Positions 43,274-52,276 of a DNA stretch of 64,000 nucleotides are shown one piece after another. The stretch is from MVRE01 sp015660965 (GTDB lineage Archaea > Halobacteriota > Methanomicrobia > Methanomicrobiales > Methanospirillaceae). Within the stretch, counting starts at the first letter, position 1. Each line of letters starts with the position of its first letter. The stretch is from the NCBI GenBank assembly GCA_050015095.1, contig JBEKCC010000001.1:558001-622000 (forward strand), in the 5' to 3' direction. The notes under the pieces were generated by a model. It did not search any database. It had not been told where the DNA came from and saw only the letters and a program-made list of their open reading frames with translations. The translations under genes and the position numbers were made by a program.

Positions 43274-45912
43274 CAGACCTCCTCCTTTAAGATACTCTCA
43301 ACAATTCCTTTGACATCGACGGGGTCACCAAACGCACTTTTCGTTGGATCAGTTCCATCCTCGCCATACTGGAACTGAATAATTCTTCCTCCAGTAGTAC
43401 GCACGGTTCCATCATATGCCACTTTCAAATCTTGCAGAGCATTGATCATCCGACGTTGTAGATACCCGCTTTGCGAAGTTCTTACAGCAGTATCGACAAG
43501 TCCTTCACGACCGCCAATCGCGTGGAAGAAAAATTCAGTAGGGTTTAGCCCCCCTTTATAGCTATGCTTAATAAAGCCATGGGCATCAGATCCACGATCT
43601 CCTTTACGGAAGTGAGGTAAAGTTCGGTCATCATAGCCACGGACAATACGTTCACCACGCACCGACTGTTGACCAATACATCCTGCCATCTGGGTAAGGT
43701 TCAACATCGAACCGCGAGCACCCGAAACTGCCATAACTACAGCACTGTTAGTGAGCCCCAGATGCCTTCCTGCAATCTGGCCGGTCAAGTCACGAGCTTT
43801 ACCCAGTACCTGCATAATCTGCATTTCAAGTGTTTCTTCAACGGTACGTCCAGGCATTGGTTCGAGTTGTCCATCCTCATAGATTTTAATCCTACGCTCA
43901 ACATCGAGTGTTGCATTTTTAAGGACATCCTCAATCTGACCATACTCAGTCTTAGAGAGGTCCTCGTCATCAATACCAAATGAGAAGCCATCCAGCATGA
44001 TTGCACGAATAGATAGTTTAGTTAAATCATCGATGAACTCCGCAGCACGACGCATACCATACTGCCTAATAATACGGTTCACGATTTGTCCATCAAATGC
44101 ACCGATTGCTTTTTTATCAATCGTACCAGACTCAAGTTTACCATCAAAGATACGAACATATGCGTCACGTTCGCAGAGCTCTTTTTTGCAGGTCTCGCAG
44201 TTTTGACAGGAGCTTGCATGGAAGACCATGTTCAGCTCTGAGGGAAGAATTTGAGAGAAGACCTGTTTGTTGCTCCATAATTCCACACCGTTTTCTTCCT
44301 TTACTTTTTGAGGTAAATGTTCGATTTTGGTGAACCGAAGAAGATAGAGCATTTCTTCCTTTGTGAAGTACCTCATCCCATGCGTGAGCATGAAGATACC
44401 CGAAACATGGTCGTGAATACCACCGATAATCGGTCCCCCAAATCGTGGGGAGAGAATATTTTCTTCAACGGATATGAGAATATACGCTTCAGCACGAGCT
44501 TCCTCTGTTTGAGGTATATGGAGATTCATTTCGTCACCATCGAAGTCTGCATTGTATGGCGGACATACAGCTGGATTGAGACGGAATGTCCGACCCTCCA
44601 CTACTTTAACACGATGCGCCATGATGCTCATACGGTGGAGTGAAGGTTGCCGGTTGAATAGAACAACATCACCGTCACGAAGCTGTCGTTCCACAGTCCA
44701 ACCGGGCTCAATCATATCAGTGACGGTATCAAGATTTCCGTCAGCGAGCCGAAGCCTGCGGTTGTCAGGACGAATTACATAATTCGCCCCACAAGGGGCA
44801 TTCACAGTCTGGCGGCTTGGACCATTTCTCGCCATCTGTTTAAGCTCGTCAATGTTATATGGAGTGACGTGAACAGGGATCGTCATTTCATTAGCGATGG
44901 CCCGAGGGACACCGACTTCGGTAACGCTAATATTCGGATCGGGAGATATTACTGTTCTGGCCGAGAAATTTACGCGTTTTCCTGAGAGTGATCCACGGAA
45001 CCGTCCATCCTTACCTTTTAGACGTTGCGAGAGTGTCTTTAAAGGCCGTCCACTTCGGTGTCGTGCAGGTGGACATCCTGCCACTTCGTTATCGAGATAC
45101 GTTGTAACATGATATTGAAGCAATTCCCAGAGATCCTCTATGATAAGCTGAGGGGCACCGGCATCTTGATTTTCTTTGAACCTTTGGTTAATTCGGATGA
45201 TATCAACCAATTTGTGAGTAAGATCATCCTCTGAGCGCTGACCATTCTCGAGAATAATTGAAGGACGCATGGTGACCGGAGGAACCGGAAGCACGGTGAG
45301 CACCGTCCATTCCGGGCGGGCGACTTTCGGATTTATACCAAGCGGTACCAAATCCTCATCTGGAATCTTCTCAAGTCGTGCACGAATATCTGCTGGAGTG
45401 AGTTTGTGCTCGACCTTTTTCCCCTCCTCAACTAGAACTTCTGAAAATGTAGTTGGCTTTTCGAAATTAATCTTGAGCTGCTGTTCTCCACAGTGAGGAC
45501 AGATACGCTCCTTTTTAATATCTTTTTCTGAAACTTGGTCGCCAGTGAGGTCATCTTCAGTACCAAAAACCTTTTCTAACTCGTCAAGCGAGAGAAGAAG
45601 TCTACCACATGCCCTGCAAGAAACACGGAGTAGTTTTCTAATTAAGCGTGTGTACCCGACATGAATAACAGGTTTCGCGAGTTCTATATGACCGAAGTGT
45701 CCAGGACATTCGCTTGCTTTCTGGTCACATGTCTTGCACCTGAGCCCTGGGTCGATTACACCAAGGTTGAGATCCATGAGTCCCTGCGGATAGGGAAAAC
45801 CATCATCATCATAGGTGTCCGCCCAGATGATCTTTCGAACGCTCATCTCCCGAATTTCTTTAGGGGAGAGTAGACCGAACTCAATCTTTCCGATTCGTTT
45901 TGGGCTTGGCAT
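43273..45912 (-). CDS. rpoA1: DNA-directed RNA polymerase subunit A'
   Basis: The 879-residue subunit has the N-terminal zinc-binding region (CKTCDQKASECPGHFGHIEL), the absolutely conserved YNADFDGDEMN (about 452-462) that holds the catalytic Mg2+, and LSGKRVNFSARTVISPDP. A further zinc-binding site is CRACGRLLLSLDE. The ATG at 45912 with GGAGGTG (45917-45923) is chosen; the frame continues upstream to 45939. Confidence 0.97.
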   Translation of the reverse strand: MPSPKRIGKIEFGLLSPKEIREMSVRKIIWADTYDDDGFPYPQGLMDLNLGVIDPGLRCKTCDQKASECPGHFGHIELAKPVIHVGYTRLIRKLLRVSCRACGRLLLSLDELEKVFGTEDDLTGDQVSEKDIKKERICPHCGEQQLKINFEKPTTFSEVLVEEGKKVEHKLTPADIRARLEKIPDEDLVPLGINPKVARPEWTVLTVLPVPPVTMRPSIILENGQRSEDDLTHKLVDIIRINQRFKENQDAGAPQLIIEDLWELLQYHVTTYLDNEVAGCPPARHRSGRPLKTLSQRLKGKDGRFRGSLSGKRVNFSARTVISPDPNISVTEVGVPRAIANEMTIPVHVTPYNIDELKQMARNGPSRQTVNAPCGANYVIRPDNRRLRLADGNLDTVTDMIEPGWTVERQLRDGDVVLFNRQPSLHRMSIMAHRVKVVEGRTFRLNPAVCPPYNADFDGDEMNLHIPQTEEARAEAYILISVEENILSPRFGGPIIGGIHDHVSGIFMLTHGMRYFTKEEMLYLLRFTKIEHLPQKVKEENGVELWSNKQVFSQILPSELNMVFHASSCQNCETCKKELCERDAYVRIFDGKLESGTIDKKAIGAFDGQIVNRIIRQYGMRRAAEFIDDLTKLSIRAIMLDGFSFGIDDEDLSKTEYGQIEDVLKNATLDVERRIKIYEDGQLEPMPGRTVEETLEMQIMQVLGKARDLTGQIAGRHLGLTNSAVVMAVSGARGSMLNLTQMAGCIGQQSVRGERIVRGYDDRTLPHFRKGDRGSDAHGFIKHSYKGGLNPTEFFFHAIGGREGLVDTAVRTSQSGYLQRRMINALQDLKVAYDGTVRTTGGRIIQFQYGEDGTDPTKSAFGDPVDVKGIVESILKEEV

Positions 45913-45922
45913 TGCACACCTC

Positions 45923-47740
45923 CTATACAACATCCTCAAGTTTTAATCGCGGGGCAATACCCATGCTCTTCATCTCGTCTAGAAGCAGCTTGAACGCGTA
46001 ACTCATTTCCACAGGGTAGATATCTGTCTCATTACCACAAGCAAGACAACGAGTCATGTTGCGTTTTCTGTCAAGCATTGCAATCATACCACAATGAGCA
46101 CAAACGTATTCCTGCACTTTATCCGATTCGTCAAGCAAACGTTCCTTTAATGCCATTGCAGCTCCATGGCCGATCATTACGTCGCGTTCCATTTCACCAA
46201 ATCGAAGGCCACCCTCACGAGCTCGACCTTCAGTTGGTTGACGCGTGAGAACTTGAACTGGTCCTCGAGAGCGGGCATGCATTTTGGAGGAAACCATGTG
46301 GTAAAGCTTCTGATAATAGATTACACCGATGTATATGTCAGCTTTGAATGCTTTCCCAGTGATTCCATCATACATAATTTCGCGACCTGTATGAGAAAAA
46401 CCAATTTTTTTCAAGGATTGCCGAAGAGAACTCTCAAGCTCACCGCTAAATGCGGTACCTTTGATCCTGCGTCCTTCAAGTGATCCGACTTTACCACCTA
46501 GCATCTCAAGCATGTGCCCGATGGTCATTCGGCTGGGAATAGCATGAGGATTGATAATAAGATCAGGAGTCATACTGCTCTCGGTGAATGGCATATCCTC
46601 TTGTTGACTGATCAGTCCTACAACACCCTTCTGCCCATGCCGAGATGCAAATTTATCCCCAACTTCGGGTATACGAAGGTCACGTGTTCTAACTTTGACT
46701 AGACGTGAGCTGTTCTCGCCTTCTGTGATAATGACTGTATCAACAATACCGTGTTCGTTACTACGCATTGTAACTGAGGTGTCACGTCGTTTTTCAACAG
46801 TGATTAAGTCACTCGTTGGCTCCTCAAGGAATCTCGGTGGCGATGTTTTACCGATTAGTACATCCTTTTCCACAACAACGGTTTCAGGATTGATTACTCC
46901 ATCTTCGTCAAGATTCTTGTATGCCTCAGTACCATGAGCTCCACTAACGTCTTCTTGGGGAATTTCAATTCGGTCAACTTGCCCACCAGGATAGCGGCGT
47001 TCTTCACCTTCATAGGTACGGAAGAAATGTGAACGTCCTAGTCCACGATCAATGGATGCTTTGTTAAATATGAGCGCATCCTCAATATTGTAACCCTCAT
47101 AACTTAAGATTGCAACAATAAAGTTCTGCCCTGCAGGACGGTCATCTGAACCTATTAATTCTGAAGTTTGAGTATGAGTTAGAGGTTTTTGCACATAATG
47201 CAACAAATGTCCTCTCGTATCAGGTCGCAGCTTCATATTCGCTGCACCAAAACCAAGCGCCTGTTTTACCATTCCAGCGCCCATTGTAACCCGCGGACTT
47301 GCATTATGTTCTGGAAATGGGACGTGGGCTGCACCAATACCAAGGATCAGAGAGGGATCGATTTCAAGGTGCGTATGTTCTGGTGTAGCTTCATCAGGAT
47401 TCATTGCAATAAAGAGGTCTTCCTCTTCTTCTGCATCGATAAATTCAACCATCCCATGCCGAACAAAGTGATCAAACTCAATTTGGTGCTTAGCAAGCTT
47501 CTCAATATCCTCATCACTAATAAGGGGTTTTCCTTCATGAAGGACAATGAGCGGACGTCGTGCCCTACCCCGATCAGTAAGAATTACAACGTCTCCATTA
47601 TATTCCTTGAATGAGACGTTCATCTCAGGTAAAATTGCACCACGCCTTCTCATTGAACGTATATTTTGCACAAGTGATTTTCCGTCTTCGACTAAGCCAA
47701 TTAATGCCCCATCAACGAAAACTCGTGACTTCTTTATCAT
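45923..47740 (-). CDS. rpoB1: DNA-directed RNA polymerase subunit B'
   Basis: The 605-residue subunit has the C-terminal part of the split second-largest subunit: VAILSYEGYNIEDALIFNK, the GDKFASRHGQKGVVG motif, and CAHCGMIAMLDRKR with CLACGN (zinc-binding). The B subunit is split between B'' and B' in methanogens and halophiles. It overlaps rpoB2 by 4 bp. Confidence 0.97.
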   Translation of the reverse strand: MIKKSRVFVDGALIGLVEDGKSLVQNIRSMRRRGAILPEMNVSFKEYNGDVVILTDRGRARRPLIVLHEGKPLISDEDIEKLAKHQIEFDHFVRHGMVEFIDAEEEEDLFIAMNPDEATPEHTHLEIDPSLILGIGAAHVPFPEHNASPRVTMGAGMVKQALGFGAANMKLRPDTRGHLLHYVQKPLTHTQTSELIGSDDRPAGQNFIVAILSYEGYNIEDALIFNKASIDRGLGRSHFFRTYEGEERRYPGGQVDRIEIPQEDVSGAHGTEAYKNLDEDGVINPETVVVEKDVLIGKTSPPRFLEEPTSDLITVEKRRDTSVTMRSNEHGIVDTVIITEGENSSRLVKVRTRDLRIPEVGDKFASRHGQKGVVGLISQQEDMPFTESSMTPDLIINPHAIPSRMTIGHMLEMLGGKVGSLEGRRIKGTAFSGELESSLRQSLKKIGFSHTGREIMYDGITGKAFKADIYIGVIYYQKLYHMVSSKMHARSRGPVQVLTRQPTEGRAREGGLRFGEMERDVMIGHGAAMALKERLLDESDKVQEYVCAHCGMIAMLDRKRNMTRCLACGNETDIYPVEMSYAFKLLLDEMKSMGIAPRLKLEDVV

Positions 47741-49302
47741 CGGACCTCACCTCGTATCTTCTCGACCCCAAGTGAATGAAGGACTCGCATTACCTCTTCT
47801 TCATTATCAATTCCTTTGCTGATCTCAACCATTTGGGCAAAATTCTTCACTAGACCACAGTTCGGACCCTCAGGAGTCTCACTGGGACAAATTCGACCCC
47901 ATTGTGTCGGATGAAGATCTCGGGCTTCAAAATGTGGTTGGGAACGTGAAAGTGGAGATATTACTCGACGAAGGTGAGATAGTACACTCATATGGTCTAC
48001 ACGATCAAGTAGTTGCGAAACACCCGTTCTCCCTCCAACCCAATTACCTGTAGCAAGTGGGTGAAGTAACCGTTCAGTCAACACATCAGCACGGACTGCA
48101 GTCGCGATCGAGAGGTCGCGGTGGCGCATACTTGCTCGTTCGAGTTGATACTTGATGTCACGTGTAAGGCGATTAAGAGAAATTCGGAAAAGATCCTCCA
48201 TCAAATCGCCAGCAAGTTTCAACCGTTTGTTTGAATAGTGATCCTTATCATCAATCCTTCGTTTTTGGAGAACAAGATCAAAACAGGCTTCGGCCATACG
48301 ACCCAAGAAATGAGCCTTCGCGAGGCGTTCACTTTGGATAGCTTCGAGATATCCTTCATCACCTTCTTTGAGGTCTCCATGCTGATAGTTTAGGTGAGGT
48401 AATAGATAATTATCGAGAACAAATTCAGCACGCTTGCGCTGATAATCCTTAGTTTGGTTCGGTGCCAATTTCTTTCCGACATACATAACACCGCCATCTA
48501 CAGAATCGCACTCACTCTCTTCTAAGTTTTGCATCATGAAGGTAAGGATATCCTCATCGGTAGAGACAGCATTCACAACCTCTTGATCGTTGGTCATCCC
48601 TAAGGCCCTCATAAGATCGACAAATTTAAGGTGGCCTGCAACTGAGGGGAACGAGACCTCAAGGAGATTTTTCTTGTTTCGCTCAACTACAACTAAGGCA
48701 CGGTAACCACGGAATTGAGAGAAAACCTTTGCTACGTAAATCCGTTCATTATATCTCTCTGTGAACTCGGTCATGATCTTGTTTGAGGCGAGATCCTCAA
48801 GCGTCATGAGCACCCGTTCAGTTCCATTTACAATGAAATATCCTCCGGGATCAAACGCGTCCTCTCCGTGAACAATTCTTTCGGAATCATTCATTCCATA
48901 TAGATTGCATGAAACTGACCCGACCATGATGGGTAGTTGCCCAATGGTGGTTACGATTGGCTCCTGACGGTCATCTCCGTGAACAAGTGTAAGATCAAGT
49001 TGTATCGGCGCTGCATAAGTTAAATTGCGTAGCCTCGCTTCACTAGGAAAAAGATCACCCTGAGAACCATCGGCCTCTCGAACAAGAGGCTTTTTTACTT
49101 CAATTTTGCCCAATTCTACCCAGACAGGCTCATTGTTCTTACCGCGATTCTCAATATCGGTCTCGATTACCCTCTGTTCATCCACGACCTTTTGAAGGTT
49201 GTGAGTTAAAAAATAGTTAAAGGAGTCAAGCTGGTGCCTTGCAACATGCTCCCGTGAAAAATATGCCCGAGATAATATACTTCTATCAATCAGATTGATC
49301 AA
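47737..49302 (-). CDS. rpoB2: DNA-directed RNA polymerase subunit B''
   Basis: The 521-residue subunit is the N-terminal half of the split B subunit: SFNYFLTHNLQKVVDEQRVI, FDPGGYFIVNGTERVLMTLE, and GRTGVSQLLDRVDHMSVLSH, ending with HPTQWGRICPSETPEGPNCGL (key residues of the conserved fork region). It lies 7 bp downstream of rpoH and overlaps rpoB1 by 4 bp. Confidence 0.97.
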   Translation of the reverse strand: MINLIDRSILSRAYFSREHVARHQLDSFNYFLTHNLQKVVDEQRVIETDIENRGKNNEPVWVELGKIEVKKPLVREADGSQGDLFPSEARLRNLTYAAPIQLDLTLVHGDDRQEPIVTTIGQLPIMVGSVSCNLYGMNDSERIVHGEDAFDPGGYFIVNGTERVLMTLEDLASNKIMTEFTERYNERIYVAKVFSQFRGYRALVVVERNKKNLLEVSFPSVAGHLKFVDLMRALGMTNDQEVVNAVSTDEDILTFMMQNLEESECDSVDGGVMYVGKKLAPNQTKDYQRKRAEFVLDNYLLPHLNYQHGDLKEGDEGYLEAIQSERLAKAHFLGRMAEACFDLVLQKRRIDDKDHYSNKRLKLAGDLMEDLFRISLNRLTRDIKYQLERASMRHRDLSIATAVRADVLTERLLHPLATGNWVGGRTGVSQLLDRVDHMSVLSHLRRVISPLSRSQPHFEARDLHPTQWGRICPSETPEGPNCGLVKNFAQMVEISKGIDNEEEVMRVLHSLGVEKIRGEVR

Positions 49303-49309
49303 CCCTGAA

Positions 49310-49561
49310 TTATTTTTTCGGTCTTCTGATCACAAGACGATATGATTCAGCTCTGCCAGCCGTATGACTGATTCTTACAACGCGAATAACATCGTCAACT
49401 TTTGCATTAATTGCTTTGACTGCAGGATCATCGTGAAAAATTTTTGGTAGTTGTTCAGTTGTTATATTGTAGTGGGCGAGTAGTGTTCTGACCTCATCCT
49501 CACTCATAATAGTATGGTCAGGCACCATCACATGGTTTAACACGTTCAATTTGGTGCTCAA
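49310..49561 (-). CDS. rpoH: DNA-directed RNA polymerase subunit H
   Basis: The 83-residue subunit (Rpb5 C-terminal domain homologue) has VLNHVMVPDHTIMSEDEVRT, LPKIFHDDPAVKAINAKVDD and the C-terminal YRLVIRRPKK. It starts at a TTG (49561) with GGAGG (49569-49573) 7 bp upstream, so the TTG start is well supported. It opens the RNA polymerase operon. Confidence 0.95.
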   Translation of the reverse strand: MSTKLNVLNHVMVPDHTIMSEDEVRTLLAHYNITTEQLPKIFHDDPAVKAINAKVDDVIRVVRISHTAGRAESYRLVIRRPKK

Positions 49562-49609
49562 ATAAAAACCTCCGTCTCGATTTCGTTTCCTTTCAGACGC
49601 ATCACCCGG

Positions 49610-49634
49610 AAAAATCCCACGATTCGAGTCGTGG
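49610..49634 (-). terminator. Hairpin with T-run after tRNA-Lys
   Basis: On the minus strand CCACGA...TCGTGG (49617-49634) forms a 6-bp stem with a TCGA-containing loop, followed by GATTTTT (49610-49616). It ends the tRNA-Lys transcript and separates it from rpoH. Confidence 0.6.
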
Positions 49635-49637
49635 CAA

Positions 49638-49711
49638 CGGGCCCGGAGGGATTTGAACCCCCGACCACCTGGTTAAAAGCCAGGCGCTCTACCGGACTGA
49701 GCTACGAGCCC
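49638..49711 (-). tRNA. tRNA-Lys (UUU)
   Basis: The 74-nt sequence folds as a cloverleaf with acceptor GGGCTCG/CGGGCCC, anticodon stem CCTGG/CCAGG with loop CTTTTAA (anticodon TTT), and T loop TTCAAAT. No CCA is encoded. It lies upstream of rpoH on the same strand. Confidence 0.93.
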
Positions 49712-49804
49712 CAAAGGTAGGATATGTGGCATTATTACAATGCACGAAAAGTATATAAAAGTTCTTAAAATAATATATGTACTTTAGCTTTTTATTACGT
49801 CTGT

Positions 49805-50434
49805 TTAGATCTTTTCAGTGAATTGCTCATTGATCTCTTTTAATCGTGTCTCGTTAACTTTAATTTTCTCTTCAAGTTTTAAAATTGCTGCTCGATCGGA
49901 TTCGGATACTTGTTTACCTGGTGTTTCCATACCACTAGACGCACGTAGAACTAAAAGCAGGTTTTTATCGACCTCAATGTTTTTCCGAAGCGAGGAATAT
50001 TCTTCGATTGTTTTTGGATCGAGTCCCGCATCCTTTGCAAGAAGTGCTTCCATCGCAACATCTTTGCGCCGTTCGAAAATCCGCTCGATCGATTCAAGTA
50101 GTTGAGCCGGATTCACTGGTTTTGAGACAAATTCGTCAATACTCATACTATGCTCTTGAGCTTCATCCGGGGTGATCTTTTTTGCTGAGAACATTAAAAC
50201 TGGAATATCCTTCATAGCAGAGTTATCCTTGATCCGCTCTAGGGTTTCCCAACCGTCCATCGGCTCCATCATAATATCTAATAAAATGAGATCGGGTTTT
50301 GTAGTTGAAAGTAAGGTAAGACACTCATCACCACCATGGGCGGCGATTGTTTGGTAGCCCCTACGTTTGAGTAACGCTACGAGCCCATCAACAATATATG
50401 GGCTATCGTCAACGATCATGATAGTTTTATTCAT
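49805..50434 (-). CDS. Response regulator with REC domain and helical tail (copy 1)
   Basis: The 209-residue protein has a REC domain (1-120) with MIVDDSPYIV at the acidic pocket, phosphoacceptor Asp in LILLDIMMEPMDGW (about 54), and Lys in FVSKPVNPAQ. The remainder (about 125-209) is helical and charged with a coiled coil (KLEEKIKVNETRLKEINEQ). It has no DNA-binding or enzymatic output domain. A close paralogue is next door. No histidine kinase is encoded nearby. Confidence 0.87.
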   Translation of the reverse strand: MNKTIMIVDDSPYIVDGLVALLKRRGYQTIAAHGGDECLTLLSTTKPDLILLDIMMEPMDGWETLERIKDNSAMKDIPVLMFSAKKITPDEAQEHSMSIDEFVSKPVNPAQLLESIERIFERRKDVAMEALLAKDAGLDPKTIEEYSSLRKNIEVDKNLLLVLRASSGMETPGKQVSESDRAAILKLEEKIKVNETRLKEINEQFTEKI

Positions 50435-50514
50435 ACGAGTTCATCTTGTATGGAGTAATTGAGATGCGATACCCTAACTACACAGGTTCCCCTTTTTTAC
50501 CCTTTGCCAGAATT

Positions 50515-51159
50515 TTAACGTGTTGCATCCTTGGAAAGGGTACCTGATAATTCATCTTTTATCTGTTGGAGTCGGCTTTCTTGGAACTTAATATTAGTTT
50601 CCATACTCTTGATCGCCCGAGATATTTCATCGGAAACCCGCATTTTTGTATCGTTGATATTGTATGTTGTTTCGAGTATCTTTAAAAGTCGTTTATTGAC
50701 GTCAATACTCTTTGAAAGTCGTGCATACTCACTAATTACTTGAGCGTCAAAACCCGACTGTTGTGCAACATCTACATCAGATTTAATTGCTTGACGACGG
50801 TTAAGCACATGCTCAATCGCATCATAGAGCTCACGGTGAGTGATAGGCTTTAAAACATAATCTTCGATATAGATCCCATACTCTTGAGCTTCTGCCGGTG
50901 TGAGCTGTTTCGCTGTAAGCATTAGTACTGGTATCTCTTTAGTAGCTGGGTTTTCCTTAATTCTCTCAAGTGTTTCCCAACCGTCCATTGGTTCCATCAT
51001 AATATCTAATAGAATGAGATCTGGAGTGACGGTTTTTAGAATCTCAAGACATTCCTCTCCTCCATATGCAGCTACAGTACGATATCCTCCTCGCTCAAGC
51101 ATGGTGACAAACACATCAACGATAAACGGACTGTCATCAACCACAAGAATCGTATACAT
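50515..51159 (-). CDS. Response regulator with REC domain and helical tail (copy 2)
   Basis: The 214-residue protein is a paralogue of the 49805 gene: TILVVDDSPFIV, LILLDIMMEPMDGWETLERI, and LKPITHRELYDA, followed by the same type of helical tail (about 125-214). The ATG at 51159 overlaps the roadblock stop (TGATG), so they are coupled. REC domains with helical tails may dimerise upon phosphorylation or act on other proteins. Confidence 0.87.
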   Translation of the reverse strand: MYTILVVDDSPFIVDVFVTMLERGGYRTVAAYGGEECLEILKTVTPDLILLDIMMEPMDGWETLERIKENPATKEIPVLMLTAKQLTPAEAQEYGIYIEDYVLKPITHRELYDAIEHVLNRRQAIKSDVDVAQQSGFDAQVISEYARLSKSIDVNKRLLKILETTYNINDTKMRVSDEISRAIKSMETNIKFQESRLQQIKDELSGTLSKDATR

Positions 51160-51518
51160 CACATCACCTCACCGATTTTCTTTGCTATTGAAAGGATTTG
51201 GTCGTGGGCTTTGGCATGGTCTTCGTGATTGTTGAGAATAACGGCAACAAGAAAGTGTTCCCCAGCTCCCATCACCATAATTGAACCAGTATAACCCCGG
51301 ATAGTAACTGAGTCCATCGAATGCATCTTGATGATGTTTGCTGCGGATTCTGCAGATGCAAGAATTGTTGCTGTAAGTGCACCAAACCATGGTTCGTTTA
51401 GCTCACTATCAAAATATTTTCCAGCAACAATACCATCTCTAGAAACAACAGCACACGCTCTAACACCATCAACTGATCGGATATTTTCAACAAAATTTGA
51501 GATCTTGTCTTTTAACAT
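51159..51518 (-). CDS. Roadblock/LC7 domain protein
   Basis: The 119-residue protein has the roadblock features: VRACAVVSRDGIVAGKYFDS and GYTGSIMVMGAGEHFLVAVIL. It opens an operon with two response regulators, which links roadblock proteins to phosphorelay signalling. The ATG at 51518 is preceded by GGGTGC (51526-51531). The frame is open upstream to a TTG at 51533. Confidence 0.83.
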   Translation of the reverse strand: MLKDKISNFVENIRSVDGVRACAVVSRDGIVAGKYFDSELNEPWFGALTATILASAESAANIIKMHSMDSVTIRGYTGSIMVMGAGEHFLVAVILNNHEDHAKAHDQILSIAKKIGEVM

Positions 51519-51533
51519 GGTATTCGCACCCAA

Positions 51534-51886
51534 TATACCATCCTTCAGTAATTCATAATTCCTATGGGTACCTTAAATACATATCTTTTTTAGTTTTATC
51601 GAATTTTTCGCCGTATTATTAAATTATTCGGAAGGTGTGGTTTCAATAGAATATTTCAAAATATAAAATGAGAATAATTGTTATATATAACAATGCAAGT
51701 CACAGCGATTATTCTCAATATTCTCATAATTCTGTTGGAATTTCCCGCCGAGATTTTGAATCGAATAGAATTATATATAATTCAACAAAGAGATTGGTAT
51801 GTGCTACATGAAAATTGAAACTTTTTACAATTTGAATTTATATAATAATACATATCTACACAACATTCTAGATACTCAGTGAGACC
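51534..51886. promoter_or_regulatory. Divergent regulatory region with two 16-bp palindromes
   Basis: No established gene is seen here. TTGTTATATATAACAA (51678-51693) and GAATTATATATAATTC (51768-51783) are perfect palindromes sharing the core TTATATATAA; their centres are 90 bp apart. TGAGAATAAT (51669-51678) is also the reverse complement of 51708-51717. This could hold operators for the divergent roadblock and 51887 genes. A weak 41-codon frame starts at 51693. Confidence 0.5.
51693..51818 (+). CDS. Possible 41-residue hydrophobic small protein
   Basis: The frame reads MQVTAIILNILIILLEFPAE, then ILNRIELYIIQQRDWYVL and a stop. It is a hydrophobic start with a charged tail, like a single-pass small membrane protein. 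There is no ribosome binding site, and the frame runs through the second palindrome, so it may be a chance reading frame. Confidence 0.2.
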   Translation: MQVTAIILNILIILLEFPAEILNRIELYIIQQRDWYVLHEN

Positions 51887-52102
51887 ATGGCATATGAAGC
51901 ATTCCTTCTAGTAATTTTCGGTCTCGCGATCTTTTTTCAGCAATTTATAATGTATCTGATGTATGTGAGAATTCGTCAATTGATTTCAGAATTGGATACG
52001 ATAGAAGGAAAAATTAAAATCAATGATACGGAACTTGAAAATTTAATGCAGCGAGTCGATGAGTTCAAACGAATAAATTATGGAGATGAATGGCAAAAAT
52101 AA
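51887..52102 (+). CDS. Small protein with one membrane helix and a coiled coil
   Basis: The 71-residue protein begins with a hydrophobic helix (LLVIFGLAIFFQQFIMYLMY) and continues with an amphipathic helix (LISELDTIEGKIKINDTELE). No family is recognised. The ATG at 51887 lies 36 bp downstream of a TATA-like TTTATATAATAAT stretch (51838-51850). Confidence 0.5.
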   Translation: MAYEAFLLVIFGLAIFFQQFIMYLMYVRIRQLISELDTIEGKIKINDTELENLMQRVDEFKRINYGDEWQK

Positions 52103-52176
52103 TCGCGAAAAACAAAAATTCTCGTTTAAAAAAAACGATAAGATAGATAAATCATCTGAACGAATAGTATGAGAGC

Positions 52177-52250
52177 GGGGCCATAGGGTAGCCTGGCCAT
52201 CCTAGGAGACTGGGGGTCTTCTGACCTGCGTTCAAATCGCAGTGGCCCCA
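52177..52250 (+). tRNA. tRNA-Pro (GGG)
   Basis: The 74-nt sequence has acceptor GGGGCCA/TGGCCCC, an anticodon stem GGAGA/TCTTC with loop CTGGGGG (anticodon GGG) and a T arm CTGCG-TTCAAAT-CGCAG. No CCA is encoded (the A after the acceptor is the discriminator). No intron is seen. Confidence 0.88.
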
Positions 52251-52276
52251 TTTACTTTATTTTATGAAAGAGGATT

